Part shown: positions 24,563-31,313 of the stretch, one piece after another
How positions within the stretch are numbered: the stretch's first letter is position 1
How the letters are laid out: the number at the start of each line of letters is the position of its first letter
Assembly: GCA_002839335.1 (NCBI GenBank)
Contig: PGXU01000023.1
Coordinates: 1 to 42,849, forward strand
Direction: 5' to 3'
DNA from: Spirochaetae bacterium HGW-Spirochaetae-4
GTDB lineage: Bacteria; Spirochaetota; Spirochaetia; Sphaerochaetales; Sphaerochaetaceae
Length of the DNA: 42,849 nucleotides
Made by a program: the position numbers and the translations under genes
The notes under the pieces: generated by a model
The model's database searches: none
What the model was told of the DNA's origin: nothing
What the model saw: the letters and a program-made list of their open reading frames with translations, nothing else

Positions 24563-24652
24563 GTTGTAATTATACTTTACCGGTCTACCTGCGTATACAA
24601 AAAGTTTAAGAAATATGTTGACATTACTACTTATGTAGACAATAATGGGCAC
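24563..24652. promoter_or_regulatory. Divergent lysogeny-switch promoters with operator-like repeats
   Basis: Rightward: TTGACA (24618-24623), 17 bp, AATAAT (24641-24646), six bases, then the ATG at 24653. Leftward: TATAAT (complement of 24569-24574), six bases, then the repressor ATG at 24562; its -35 (TTGTAT, 24595-24600) is weak and at 20 bp. GTAGAC occurs at 24635 and 24677 and inverted (GTCTAC) at 24583, and GTATACAA occurs at 24593 and 24667. These repeats are candidate operators for the repressor or the ribbon-helix-helix protein. Both mRNAs appear leaderless. Confidence 0.65.
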
Positions 24653-24928
24653 ATGGAACAAAAACTGTATACAATGGTAGACAGGACGAGCATGGTGAGA
24701 GTCACTACTCTTTCTTCAGAAGAGAGGGAATTGGCAAATCATGCTTCAAGGCTCTTGGGTCTGCGCAAATCAGAATTCTACCGCCGAGCAATAATCGAGA
24801 AAGCCCAGTCAGTCCTTTCATCAACAATCAATGGACCCAAAGAGGCATATTCTGTCCGTGAACCATCGCGGAATGAAGGTGCCTCTTTTTTGTCGGAGGA
24901 TAGCCATGACACTGCTAACGACCACTGA
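24653..24928 (+). CDS. Ribbon-helix-helix-like regulator (Cro position)
   Basis: In this 91-residue protein, residues 13-55 (SMVRVTTLSSEERELANHAS, then LGLRKSEFYRRAIIEKAQSV) look like a short beta strand followed by two helices, as in Arc/CopG or DUF1778-type DNA-binding proteins. It occupies the place of cro, directly right of the repressor, and may counteract it. The tail (60-91) is polar and probably disordered. No ribosome binding site is present; the promoter places the transcript start at the ATG. It overlaps the next gene by 23 bp. Confidence 0.55.
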   Translation: MEQKLYTMVDRTSMVRVTTLSSEERELANHASRLLGLRKSEFYRRAIIEKAQSVLSSTINGPKEAYSVREPSRNEGASFLSEDSHDTANDH

Positions 24929-25088
24929 AGCTGCCCAATATCTCCGCTATGCGCCTTCTTACCTAAGGAAACTGGTGATGCTGAACAAGGTCCCGTACAT
25001 CAAGTTCGAAAAGGCAGTCAGGTTCAAGAAGGATGATTTGGACAAGTTTATAGATGACCATCGTGTGGATGCTAGATCAGCATACTGA
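24906..25088 (+). CDS. Excisionase-like helix-turn-helix protein
   Basis: The 60-residue protein consists of a single MerR/excisionase-type winged helix: TTTEAAQYLRYAPSYLRKLV, then KVPYIKFEKAVRFKKDDLDKF. Such small proteins bind and bend DNA; in phages they act as Xis or as early regulators. GGAGG lies six bases before the ATG at 24906. The longer frame from 24831 overlaps the upstream gene and is rejected. If it is Xis, the TGGTGTCA boxes beside attL are a natural target. Confidence 0.7.
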   Translation: MTLLTTTEAAQYLRYAPSYLRKLVMLNKVPYIKFEKAVRFKKDDLDKFIDDHRVDARSAY

Positions 25089-25276
25089 TTTTTCTGATAA
25101 GGGTCTGCCGTAACTGACAACTCCATCCGGTGAGTCGTCCGGATACTAACGTCGGCCCGTATGGGTGGCGTACTCCAAATGGATATCGTTATACACATCA
25201 AAGTCGGACGGGGTTACGTCAAACCTTCATTGGCCGGAGTGGCACACCGGGAGATCCGCGAAACGTGCTGGATTTG
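25089..25276 (+). other. Intergenic stretch with hairpin and weak small ORF
   Basis: A 6-bp stem ATCCGG/CCGGAT (25125-25130 and 25139-25144) is visible, with further short inverted repeats. A 41-codon frame (25161-25286, ATG to a stop inside the following tRNA-like gene) has host-like codons but no ribosome binding site, so I do not call it. It is the front part of a roughly 700-base zone dominated by RNA structure. Confidence 0.4.
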
Positions 25277-25373
25277 GGGACCGTAGCCCAGCTGGTTGGG
25301 GCACCGGGTCGAGGGTTAGTACACCACCCATCGTCAACTCCGGGGGACGCAGGTTCGAATCCTGCCGGTCCCA
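25277..25373 (+). ncRNA. tRNA-like gene 1 with a 30-nt anticodon loop
   Basis: The acceptor GGGACCG/CGGTCCC (25277-25283 and 25366-25372) with A73, the D-arm GCCC-AGCTGGTTG-GGGC, and the T-arm GCAGG-TTCGAAT-CCTGC (25349-25365) are perfect and correctly spaced. The anticodon stem CCGGG/TCCGG (25304-25308 and 25339-25343) pairs, with a normal 5-nt variable region ending in C48. But the loop is 30 nt (25309-25338) instead of 7, and contains its own small stem GGGT/ACCC (25313-25316 and 25326-25329). No seven-base loop with T33 can be drawn, so an anticodon cannot be read. No CCA is encoded, as in the host tRNAs. It may be a degraded tRNA, a tRNA with an insertion, or a tRNA-shaped regulatory RNA. 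Confidence 0.7.
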
Positions 25374-25391
25374 TCAAACAGAGGAGGTTCT

Positions 25392-25532
25392 ATGACAGCG
25401 TTCGCAAGTACAGTGATCGGATTGTTCCTGATAGCCATCGGGGTTGGACTGTATCTGATCGTGAAGGTTGGCGCCATGAGCGATAGCGATCGGGAATCCT
25501 ACGGCCATGGTCCGAAGGGTCAGGGACGATAA
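25392..25532 (+). CDS. Small membrane protein, 46 residues
   Basis: An ATG four bases behind a perfect AGGAGG starts a 46-residue protein with one membrane helix (about residues 6-26, TVIGLFLIAIGVGLYLIVKV) and a polar, Gly/Ser-rich tail. The gene lies between the two tRNA-like genes. Its function is unknown; phage early regions often carry such single-span proteins that act on the host membrane. Confidence 0.65.
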   Translation: MTAFASTVIGLFLIAIGVGLYLIVKVGAMSDSDRESYGHGPKGQGR

Positions 25533-25534
25533 CA

Positions 25535-25661
25535 GCGGCTGCCTGTAGGGGTGCCGCATCCAATGAAAATTGGTGGAATATGGCCTTTCCCTGCTGGTCA
25601 ACGAGTAAAGGGGGCGTCCTGTGAGGACGTAAATATCACGATACAGCCCGGTGACACGGGC
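25535..25661 (+). ncRNA. Row of hairpins upstream of tRNA-like gene 2
   Basis: Four stems follow in 127 bases: GCGGC/GCCGC (25535-25557), CCAAT-GAAA-ATTGG with a GNRA loop (25560-25573), CGTCCT-GTG-AGGACG (25615-25629) and GCCCG-GTGACA-CGGGC (25646-25661). No coding frame with a ribosome binding site crosses them. The density of stems suggests a folded RNA, perhaps co-transcribed with the tRNA-like gene that starts six bases later. Confidence 0.5.
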
Positions 25662-25666
25662 ATTTC

Positions 25667-25777
25667 GGGACCGTGGCGGAAATGGTAGATGCCCGGATGG
25701 AAACCGCAGGTCGAAAGCAGTACCTGAGCAATTACATCCGGTCTTAACAAGTGCAGGTTCGAATCCTGCCGGTCCCA
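25667..25777 (+). ncRNA. tRNA-like gene 2 (type II) with a 37-nt anticodon loop
   Basis: The acceptor GGGACCG/CGGTCCC, A73 and the T-arm are identical to tRNA-like gene 1; the last 25 bases of both genes are the same. The D-arm (GCG-GAAATGGTAGA-TGC) and 12-nt variable region with a CTT/AAG stem resemble type II (Leu/Ser) tRNAs. The anticodon stem CGGAT/ATCCG (25694-25698 and 25736-25740) encloses 37 bases holding a second perfect stem CAGGT/ACCTG (25707-25711 and 25722-25726). In an alternative fold, ATGGAAA (25697-25703) would be a Ser loop reading GGA, but its stem would have only three pairs and the variable arm would be far too long. Confidence 0.7.
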
Positions 25778-25805
25778 TACATGACACCAGATCTAAGGAG
25801 GCAAC

Positions 25806-26132
25806 ATGAAAGACCTGTATCTTACCGGTCCGATCACACACAACAAACAGGCCGAGGATCAATTCGGGAAAATATCCGAGATCCTCAGGTCGGCGGGGTA
25901 CACCGTGGTGAATCCCTTGGAATTGGACCATCCTGCAGAGGCCACATGGGAAACCCATATGGCGATCGATATCAAAGCGATGATGGACGTACTCCTCTTT
26001 GGCGGGGAACTTGCCATGGTCGATACCCATCTGCCTTCGAAGGGCATGGCGCTGGAGATCTCCATAGCCGTATCGCTGGGGGTGCCGGTCAGGCCGTGGC
26101 TCGATTACCTCGAGGAAGCGCTACGGCCATGA
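25806..26132 (+). CDS. DUF4406 protein (nucleoside 2-deoxyribosyltransferase-like fold)
   Basis: The 108-residue protein follows AAGGAGG at optimal distance. The start (KDLYLTGPITHNK) and the middle (AGYTVVNPLELD, then DIKAMMDVLLFGGELAMVDTH, then SKGMALEISIAVSLGVPV) match the DUF4406 pattern, a Rossmann-like fold related to nucleoside 2-deoxyribosyltransferases, common in phages and often annotated as a nucleotide-metabolism protein. Activity is not established. It overlaps the HNH gene by four bases (ATGA). Confidence 0.75.
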   Translation: MKDLYLTGPITHNKQAEDQFGKISEILRSAGYTVVNPLELDHPAEATWETHMAIDIKAMMDVLLFGGELAMVDTHLPSKGMALEISIAVSLGVPVRPWLDYLEEALRP

Positions 26133-26401
26133 AGAAACGGAAAAAGCGGGGAATCTGCAGGCGCTGCGGGAAGTACGGATCCACCGAATGGCACCATGTC
26201 TTCGGCGGGTGTTTCCGGAAGATTTCCGAACGGGAAGGATTTGTGATGGAGCTCTGCCACGATTGCCATATGGAGTTGCACGACACACCCGGTATCGGCC
26301 GGGTATACAAGGAGCATCTCCAGAGGGAATGGGAAGGCAAGCCTGGTCGAAACCGAAATGGATGGATGAGCCTGATGGGCAAGAGCTGGTTGGTGGATTG
26401 A
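26129..26401 (+). CDS. HNH-like zinc-binding protein
   Basis: The 90-residue protein has two CxxC pairs (CRRCG near residue 10, CHDCH near residue 45) around WHHVFGG and followed by MELHD. This is the layout of small HNH or treble-clef nucleases encoded in phage recombination and replication regions. The start at 26129 overlaps the preceding stop and is chosen over the much longer frame from 25751, which would cross the tRNA-like gene. Nuclease activity is inferred only. Confidence 0.65.
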   Translation: MKKRKKRGICRRCGKYGSTEWHHVFGGCFRKISEREGFVMELCHDCHMELHDTPGIGRVYKEHLQREWEGKPGRNRNGWMSLMGKSWLVD

Positions 26402-26784
26402 TGGAACGCTACGGAATCGATCTGGAGATTATGCCCAAGGCGGTCCGGGAAAAGATGGGAAAAGCCGTGCTCAGGCTGGAAGCTGTGGGGAAACAAGCCA
26501 ACCGGGTTGCTCCCGACAGCTTCGTCCATCTTGGGCCGGAGGATCGGACTGTGGCCGGTGGGGCGAAGGAGCTTGGACTCATGCGGGTATTCCACTGGGC
26601 AGGTCCATTGTTGCCGCCACAGCATCTGGAAGCCTTCGTGAGCTCCGTTGGAAGGAATGTCTGCGGGATATTGCTGAATATGAGGTGCGACCAGTGTCCG
26701 GCGAAACGGTATCGGAACGACAACAACGAGATTTGCCAGCGGGCACTGGGACACTGGTGCCTGAAAGAATCTGGAAGGGAGTGA
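26401..26784 (+). CDS. Hypothetical protein with Cys-rich C-terminus
   Basis: The 127-residue protein's ATG overlaps the previous stop (TGATG). The N-terminal third is helical (IMPKAVREKMGKAVLRLEAV), and the C-terminal end has four Cys (CDQCPAKRYRNDNNEIC, then HWC) that could bind a metal. I do not recognise a family. The frame is accepted because the operon is tightly packed and the next gene starts five bases after its stop, but another open frame runs through the second half. Confidence 0.5.
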   Translation: MERYGIDLEIMPKAVREKMGKAVLRLEAVGKQANRVAPDSFVHLGPEDRTVAGGAKELGLMRVFHWAGPLLPPQHLEAFVSSVGRNVCGILLNMRCDQCPAKRYRNDNNEICQRALGHWCLKESGRE

Positions 26785-26788
26785 CGGC

Positions 26789-27667
26789 ATGAAATACACG
26801 GTATTGGGATTCTCCCAACAGCGGCTGATGGAGCTGGGGTTGGGAATGGATGAGGCGATGATCCTCAGGTGGTTCATCGATTACCAGGCGACCGGGAAGA
26901 TGCGGAAGATGACCATCGACGGGGTTGGATGGGTATGGGTCAACTATGCGGGCGTGCTTGGGGATATCCCGATCGTCGGTGGATCCGCGAAGACGATATC
27001 GCGCCGATTCGAAAAGCTGCAGGCCTCTGGGGTGATGGAGCATACCACACTCAGGGAAGGTGGGACGTTCAGCTGCTACCGTATCAACGAGGCTGTCTAC
27101 GCCACCTTGATAGACGATGCCTGGGCCCAGATGGAACCGGTGGACGACGACCCTGTATTCGACCCGGAATATGGTGGAGAGGGTCGGACAGAATTGTCCG
27201 AGGGTGGGACACTTTTGGGTGAGGGGGTCGGACAGATTTGTACCAGGGGGTCGGACAAAAGTGTCCGACCAAAAGACTCTTCTACTAGAAAGACTCTTCT
27301 ACTAGATAAGAAACAGGAAGGGTCTGCAGAAAAACAAAAACCAGGCGACCTGCAGATTTCAGATTCCATCACGAATTCCAAGCTCCGGGAAGCGGTCCTG
27401 GAATTCATCGCCTACCGGTCCAAGACCAGATCGCCACTGACCCAGGTCGGGCTGGACAAGCTGGTCAAGAAGCTGGAGCGGGATTGGTCCGACGACGACT
27501 CGCGGATCCGGGATATCCAGGAGGCGATCATACGCGGGTATCGCGGGGTGTTCCCGAACAAGGATTTTAAGACCAACAACAAAGCCGCCACCAGTGAGCA
27601 GCAGTTCCGTTCGGGGCGGTTCAACGATGCCTGGGAAGGCAAGACCACCCGGGAAGTCGAGTTATAG
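26789..27667 (+). CDS. Phage replication initiator (replisome organiser type)
   Basis: The N-terminal 110 residues of this 292-residue protein form a winged-helix-like domain (MDEAMILRWFIDYQATGKMR, then SAKTISRRFEKLQASGVMEH). A linker (about 125-195) of low complexity encodes origin-like DNA repeats, and a C-terminal helical region (about 195-265) is of the kind that binds the helicase or its loader. It is followed at once by a DnaC-like loader. The order initiator then loader, with an origin inside the initiator gene, matches lambda O/P-type modules. The start follows GGGAGTGACGGC. Confidence 0.7.
   Translation: MKYTVLGFSQQRLMELGLGMDEAMILRWFIDYQATGKMRKMTIDGVGWVWVNYAGVLGDIPIVGGSAKTISRRFEKLQASGVMEHTTLREGGTFSCYRINEAVYATLIDDAWAQMEPVDDDPVFDPEYGGEGRTELSEGGTLLGEGVGQICTRGSDKSVRPKDSSTRKTLLLDKKQEGSAEKQKPGDLQISDSITNSKLREAVLEFIAYRSKTRSPLTQVGLDKLVKKLERDWSDDDSRIRDIQEAIIRGYRGVFPNKDFKTNNKAATSEQQFRSGRFNDAWEGKTTREVEL
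27184..27306. repeat. Candidate phage replication origin inside the initiator gene
   Basis: TCGGACA occurs at 27184, 27228 and 27251, the first and third as dyads with TGTCCGA and a four-base loop (27184-27201 and 27251-27268); GGTGGGACA at 27204 is a degenerate copy. Directly behind are two perfect tandem 17-bp repeats (AAGACTCTTCTACTAGA at 27273-27289 and 27290-27306), more AT-rich than the flanks and suitable as the unwinding region. The repeats encode the protein's linker. Iterons inside the initiator gene are the lambda-type arrangement. Confidence 0.65.
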
Positions 27668-27678
27668 GAGGAATGACC

Positions 27679-28485
27679 ATGGATAGGCCGTTGACGAACG
27701 CAGCGCAGCACATCGGGAACACGACATTCGGCACCAAGCTTCGTAGGATTATTATCCAATGCCCGAAGCATGGGCCTGTGGGGGTGTTTGCGACGACCGA
27801 CCAGTTCGGCATCGAATATATCGGGAAATGCTTGAGATGCGTGGAGGAGGAGTCGGCTGCCGAGGCCACCGAATTCAAACGGAGGCGGGAGGATCCCGCG
27901 TTGCAGCTGCGCAACAGGATGATCGATGCGGGGATCCCCGACGATTACCTGGACGAATCCTTCCAGACATTCGCCTTCAACGGGTGGGATGATCCCCATC
28001 GGGTATTTGTCGAGTATGCCCAACTGTTCGCGGAGAACAGGGACAGGACCTTGGTCGTCCTTGGTAAACCGGGTGTCGGTAAAACCCACGTCGCCTGCTC
28101 GATGTTGCGGGAAATGATCGTCCAGGGATCCACCGCCTTGTATGTGACCGAGGGTGCCTTACTCAGGCAGATCCGATCGACCTTTTCCAAGAAAGGCGGA
28201 CCTACCGAGGAGGATGTGTTCAGGCGCTACACCTCCTGCGATGTGCTGGTGATGGACGAGATGGGAGTTGCTCCCTGGAGCGATTACAGTGTCCAGGCAT
28301 TGGCGGACATCATCGATACCAGGGTGAGCCGGAAGAAGAAGACTGTCTTTTTGGGCAATATGGATATGGAAACCTTCAAGAGGCACCTGTCCGATGCGAG
28401 CATCTCCCGGATATCGATGGGGAAGACCTTCGAAGTCACAGGGGACGATTATCGGAAGCTGAAGAAGCGGCAGGGGCGGGTATGA
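27679..28485 (+). CDS. DnaC-like helicase loader (AAA+ ATPase)
   Basis: The protein has 268 residues from the ATG at 27679, seven bases behind AGGAGG (27666-27671); an ATG at 27673 is too close to it. Walker A is GKPGVGKTH near residue 134, Walker B is CDVLVMDEMG near residue 192, and a sensor is FLGNMD. The N-terminal part has CPKHG and CLRCVEEE, a possible zinc site. It should deliver the host replicative helicase to the phage origin. It overlaps the next gene by four bases (ATGA). Confidence 0.85.
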   Translation: MDRPLTNAAQHIGNTTFGTKLRRIIIQCPKHGPVGVFATTDQFGIEYIGKCLRCVEEESAAEATEFKRRREDPALQLRNRMIDAGIPDDYLDESFQTFAFNGWDDPHRVFVEYAQLFAENRDRTLVVLGKPGVGKTHVACSMLREMIVQGSTALYVTEGALLRQIRSTFSKKGGPTEEDVFRRYTSCDVLVMDEMGVAPWSDYSVQALADIIDTRVSRKKKTVFLGNMDMETFKRHLSDASISRISMGKTFEVTGDDYRKLKKRQGRV

Positions 28486-29114
28486 CTGGACCGAAGCAGC
28501 TGGAAGGCATGCGGGAATTGGCCAAGAGTGTGATCTCGGTGTCCCTGAAGGATCTGGATCCGAAGAAGCCGTACGCAAAGCGACAGGAAGCTGTACTGTT
28601 TTTCGAATCCGGACGACATTTCAGCCTAATGTGCAACCTAGGGGATCTGGACGAGTCGGACGTTCTCAAGAAGTACCATGACATCGTCGATGACCACCCG
28701 TTGAAGGAACCGGAAGCAAAGGTGAAACCCAAACCGGAAGTCGTGGTCCCAGAGTGGTACCGCAAGGGTCTGATCGGGATATTCCAGGGAAAGCAGATGT
28801 TGAAGGCAACCAGTACAGTCAAGGAAGCTGCAGAATTCACCGGTTTATCCTCACAGAGTGTCTATTCATCGCTCAAGACGGGAAAAGAGGTCGGTGGGTA
28901 TCGGTTCGATCGGAATATCCTGCCGAGAAGGGACATACACATCGAAAAGTCTATCCAGGTGTATTTGAAGGGAAGAAAAGTCGGCAAACTCAAGTCCCCC
29001 ACCGAAGCTGCGGCCATGTGCGGGCTCTCCTGGCAGACGGTGCTCACCTATATCAGCTCTGGAAGGACAACCAAGCGGGGATATCGTTTCAAGCGGGTTG
29101 GGGAGAAGGTATGA
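28482..29114 (+). CDS. DNA-binding protein with two NUMOD1-like repeats
   Basis: The 210-residue protein has two similar C-terminal modules: STVKEAAEFTGLSSQSVYSS followed by GGYRFDRN, and SPTEAAAMCGLSWQTVLTYI followed by RGYRFKRV. This pattern is that of NUMOD1/IENR-type helix-turn-helix units usually attached to homing endonucleases. No GIY-YIG or HNH nuclease is visible, so it is probably a regulator or the specificity part of one. The N-terminal 60 residues are unrecognised. It overlaps its neighbours by four bases on both sides. Confidence 0.55.
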   Translation: MTGPKQLEGMRELAKSVISVSLKDLDPKKPYAKRQEAVLFFESGRHFSLMCNLGDLDESDVLKKYHDIVDDHPLKEPEAKVKPKPEVVVPEWYRKGLIGIFQGKQMLKATSTVKEAAEFTGLSSQSVYSSLKTGKEVGGYRFDRNILPRRDIHIEKSIQVYLKGRKVGKLKSPTEAAAMCGLSWQTVLTYISSGRTTKRGYRFKRVGEKV

Positions 29115-29323
29115 CTGGAAGCAGGACTCCTGTGATCGCCAACTGGTGGATAGACGAGCAGAATCACGGGTACGAGAGCTATGAGAGCATTGCTGCTGCG
29201 GCCGATGCGGCGGAAGTGGACAGTGTCGAGATCTATCGTGCAATCAAATCGGGTGATCCTATCGGAAACGTCTACTTCGACTACGAGTTCAATGTCACCC
29301 ATCTGAAGGGGAAACGGAAATGA
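29111..29323 (+). CDS. Small NUMOD-like protein
   Basis: The 70-residue protein resembles one unit of its upstream neighbour: SYESIAAAADAAEVDSVEIYRAI followed by a GN-VYFDY end. It is read by ATGA overlap from the previous gene and overlaps the next gene by four bases. Function unknown; probably a small DNA-binding accessory protein that arose by duplication of one repeat unit. Confidence 0.5.
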   Translation: MTGSRTPVIANWWIDEQNHGYESYESIAAAADAAEVDSVEIYRAIKSGDPIGNVYFDYEFNVTHLKGKRK

Positions 29324-29604
29324 GAGGATACACATGTGCGGGCAGCCGGGTGAATTCTCGAACCTATGTTCCAGAGAAGCATTATCAGTGTCCCGAGTTG
29401 TCGGAATTGAACACCGGGTTGCTCGAGGCCATACCCTATTGGCCGGACACGGTGGATCTGCTGGACCTGGCGAAACGGTTCAGGATCACCCCGAAATCGG
29501 TGGACAGGCGGCTGGGGACGCTGCAGGAGGATCATCTGATTTTCCAGGATGGCAACGAGTGTTCCCGTTTCCGTACCGACCTGTCGAATGTGGATGCGAG
29601 GTAG
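29320..29604 (+). CDS. Small winged-helix-like protein
   Basis: In this 94-residue protein, residues 43-75 (TVDLLDLAKRFRITPKSVDR followed by RLGTLQEDHLIF) look like a helix-turn-helix with a wing. The start is coupled to the previous stop (ATGA). It lies in the early operon just before an HNH nuclease gene and may be a late-gene regulator; the exact role is unknown. Confidence 0.5.
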   Translation: MRGYTCAGSRVNSRTYVPEKHYQCPELSELNTGLLEAIPYWPDTVDLLDLAKRFRITPKSVDRRLGTLQEDHLIFQDGNECSRFRTDLSNVDAR

Positions 29605-29607
29605 GTC

Positions 29608-29967
29608 ATGGCGAAGCGAAATACCGTTTCCTGGTGTGCTGTGAAGCGAAGGATCTGCGATCCGGCCTCCCCTGCCTGCCAACAGTGCGAGAAACGCGTG
29701 TCCAGACCCAAGCGAGAATCTCCGGGTGCGCGGGGATATGGCGGCACCTGGCGGAAGATACGTGAGGAGGTGCTGCAGGGTTCGGGGATTCCCCGGCACC
29801 TGTGGCCCGAATACGATGTGGACCACAATCCTCCGTACAATCCGGAGATGGAGCCTGACCACCGCAAGTATGTACTGGTTCCCCGGCTTCGTTCGGAGCA
29901 TTCACGAAAGACGGCAACGGAGGACAACAAGAGGGATTATAAGGGCAGATTTATAAAGAAAAAGTAG
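29608..29967 (+). CDS. HNH endonuclease
   Basis: The 119-residue protein begins with a four-Cys region (WCAVKRRICDPASPACQQC) and then has RGYGGTWRKIREEVLQ, YDVDHNPPYNPEM and a C-terminal HSRKTATEDNKRDYKG. The DH...H/N layout is that of phage HNH nucleases that act with the terminase in HK97-like phages. It lies upstream of the methyltransferase rather than directly beside the terminase. Confidence 0.75.
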   Translation: MAKRNTVSWCAVKRRICDPASPACQQCEKRVSRPKRESPGARGYGGTWRKIREEVLQGSGIPRHLWPEYDVDHNPPYNPEMEPDHRKYVLVPRLRSEHSRKTATEDNKRDYKGRFIKKK

Positions 29968-30047
29968 AAATTTGACTTTTGCATATAATGAAATCCGGGA
30001 ATGTACAGAAACAGCTGTGAAATAATTACTTCAGAGGGGTATATTGG

Positions 30048-31313
30048 ATGAATTTCATGAAAAAGCAGATCGCTTCACTGGTCTTTGCCGGCTACAACCC
30101 GAGGAAGGACCTGCAGCCGGGAGATGTCGAATATGAGCAGATCCGGCGGAGTATCCGTGAACACGGATATGTGGACCCGGTCATCGTCAACAGTGACAAC
30201 ACTATCATCGGCGGTCACCAACGGGTGAAGGTGCTTCGGGACGAGGGGTACACCGAGATCGATGTTGTTGTCGTCGACTTGGACAAGGCTCATGAAAAGG
30301 CCTTGAATCTAGCTTTGAACAAGATCACCGGTTCATGGGATGATGAGGCATTGGCTGCACTGCTTTCCGAATTGAAGGACAGTGGGCTCGAGACAGGGTT
30401 TGCCGATGAGGAGGTGTACAGGCTCCTCGAGGAGCTTGGGAAAAACACATCCAAGGATGATGATTTCGATATCACCGAGGAGCTCGACGCCATCGAGGTT
30501 CCCCAATCAAGGTTGGGAGACCTCTATCGCCTTGGTGATCACCTGCTGCTTTGCGGGGACAGCACGGATGCTGCAGATGTTTCCCGACTTATGGGACAGG
30601 ACAAAGCCTCGATGGTATTCACCGATCCGCCTTGGAATGTGGATTATGCCCAGGTCGGGCACAACGAGGCGAAGCGGGGAATCCTGAACGATTCGATGAG
30701 TAGCGAAGATTTCCGAAAATTCCTCTCCGCGGTCTTCACCAGGGCTCTCGAGGTTGCAGAGTCCGGATGTATGACGTATGTGGTGATGTCCACCAGTGAA
30801 TGGGCAACCATGATGGAGGTTATGGAGTCCTGTGGATTCCATTGGTCGACGACGATCATTTGGGTGAAGGATTCGTTGGTCCTTTCCCGAAAGGACTACC
30901 ATACGCGGTATGAACCCATCTGGTACGGATGGGCTGGTGGATCCGCCCGGCTGTGCCCTTTGGAGGATAGGACGCAATCGGATGTATGGGAAATCGATCG
31001 CCCGAAGCGAAGCGAGGAGCATCCGACCATGAAACCCGTTTCGTTGGTTGCGCGGGCTGTCATGAATAGTTGCGGGCAGGATGCTGTCGTGCTCGATCTG
31101 TTTGGAGGATCCGGAACGACGTTGGTTGCCTGCGAGGAAGTGGGCCGGCGATGCAGGATGATGGAGTTGGATCCGAAATATTGTGATGTGATCGTGAAAA
31201 GGTGGGAGAACCTGACCAGCAAGAAGGCTGAATTAGTACAGAGGAGTGAACTTGATGGCCAAGAAGAAGGTTTCGTTGTCTACGGCTCAGAGTGTCGCGG
31301 AAATGGAGACTGA
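30048..31313 (+). CDS. ParB-domain/DNA (adenine or cytosine-N4) methyltransferase fusion
   Basis: In this 421-residue protein, residues 1-85 are a ParB/Spo0J-like N-terminal domain (ending with IIGGHQRVKVLRDEGY), which often gives specificity to phage methyltransferases. The C-terminal domain has DPPW (193-196) before FGGSGTT (about 352-358), the motif order of the beta class of amino-methyltransferases. It probably methylates phage DNA against host restriction. No cognate restriction enzyme is present. The next gene starts inside its end (31255), in another frame. Confidence 0.85.
   Translation: MNFMKKQIASLVFAGYNPRKDLQPGDVEYEQIRRSIREHGYVDPVIVNSDNTIIGGHQRVKVLRDEGYTEIDVVVVDLDKAHEKALNLALNKITGSWDDEALAALLSELKDSGLETGFADEEVYRLLEELGKNTSKDDDFDITEELDAIEVPQSRLGDLYRLGDHLLLCGDSTDAADVSRLMGQDKASMVFTDPPWNVDYAQVGHNEAKRGILNDSMSSEDFRKFLSAVFTRALEVAESGCMTYVVMSTSEWATMMEVMESCGFHWSTTIIWVKDSLVLSRKDYHTRYEPIWYGWAGGSARLCPLEDRTQSDVWEIDRPKRSEEHPTMKPVSLVARAVMNSCGQDAVVLDLFGGSGTTLVACEEVGRRCRMMELDPKYCDVIVKRWENLTSKKAELVQRSELDGQEEGFVVYGSECRGNGD

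Noticed and set aside
18138-25088. An integrase gene in the left arm
   Set aside because: No tyrosine or serine recombinase motifs were found on either strand; it probably lies at the right end outside the window.
25130-25486. Open frames of 76-118 codons across tRNA-like gene 1
   Set aside because: They read straight through a perfect acceptor stem and T-arm (giving the usual GGRRFESCR-type peptide), have no ribosome binding site and overlap the small membrane-protein gene.
25697-25703. Ordinary tRNA-Ser(GGA) reading of tRNA-like gene 2
   Set aside because: The loop ATGGAAA fits, but the stem has only three pairs and the variable arm would be over 40 nt; the fold with five pairs enclosing a long loop is better supported.
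29984-29989. TATAAT in front of the methyltransferase gene
   Set aside because: The TTGACT upstream is only six bases away and no -35 is found at 16-18 bp; too weak to call a promoter.
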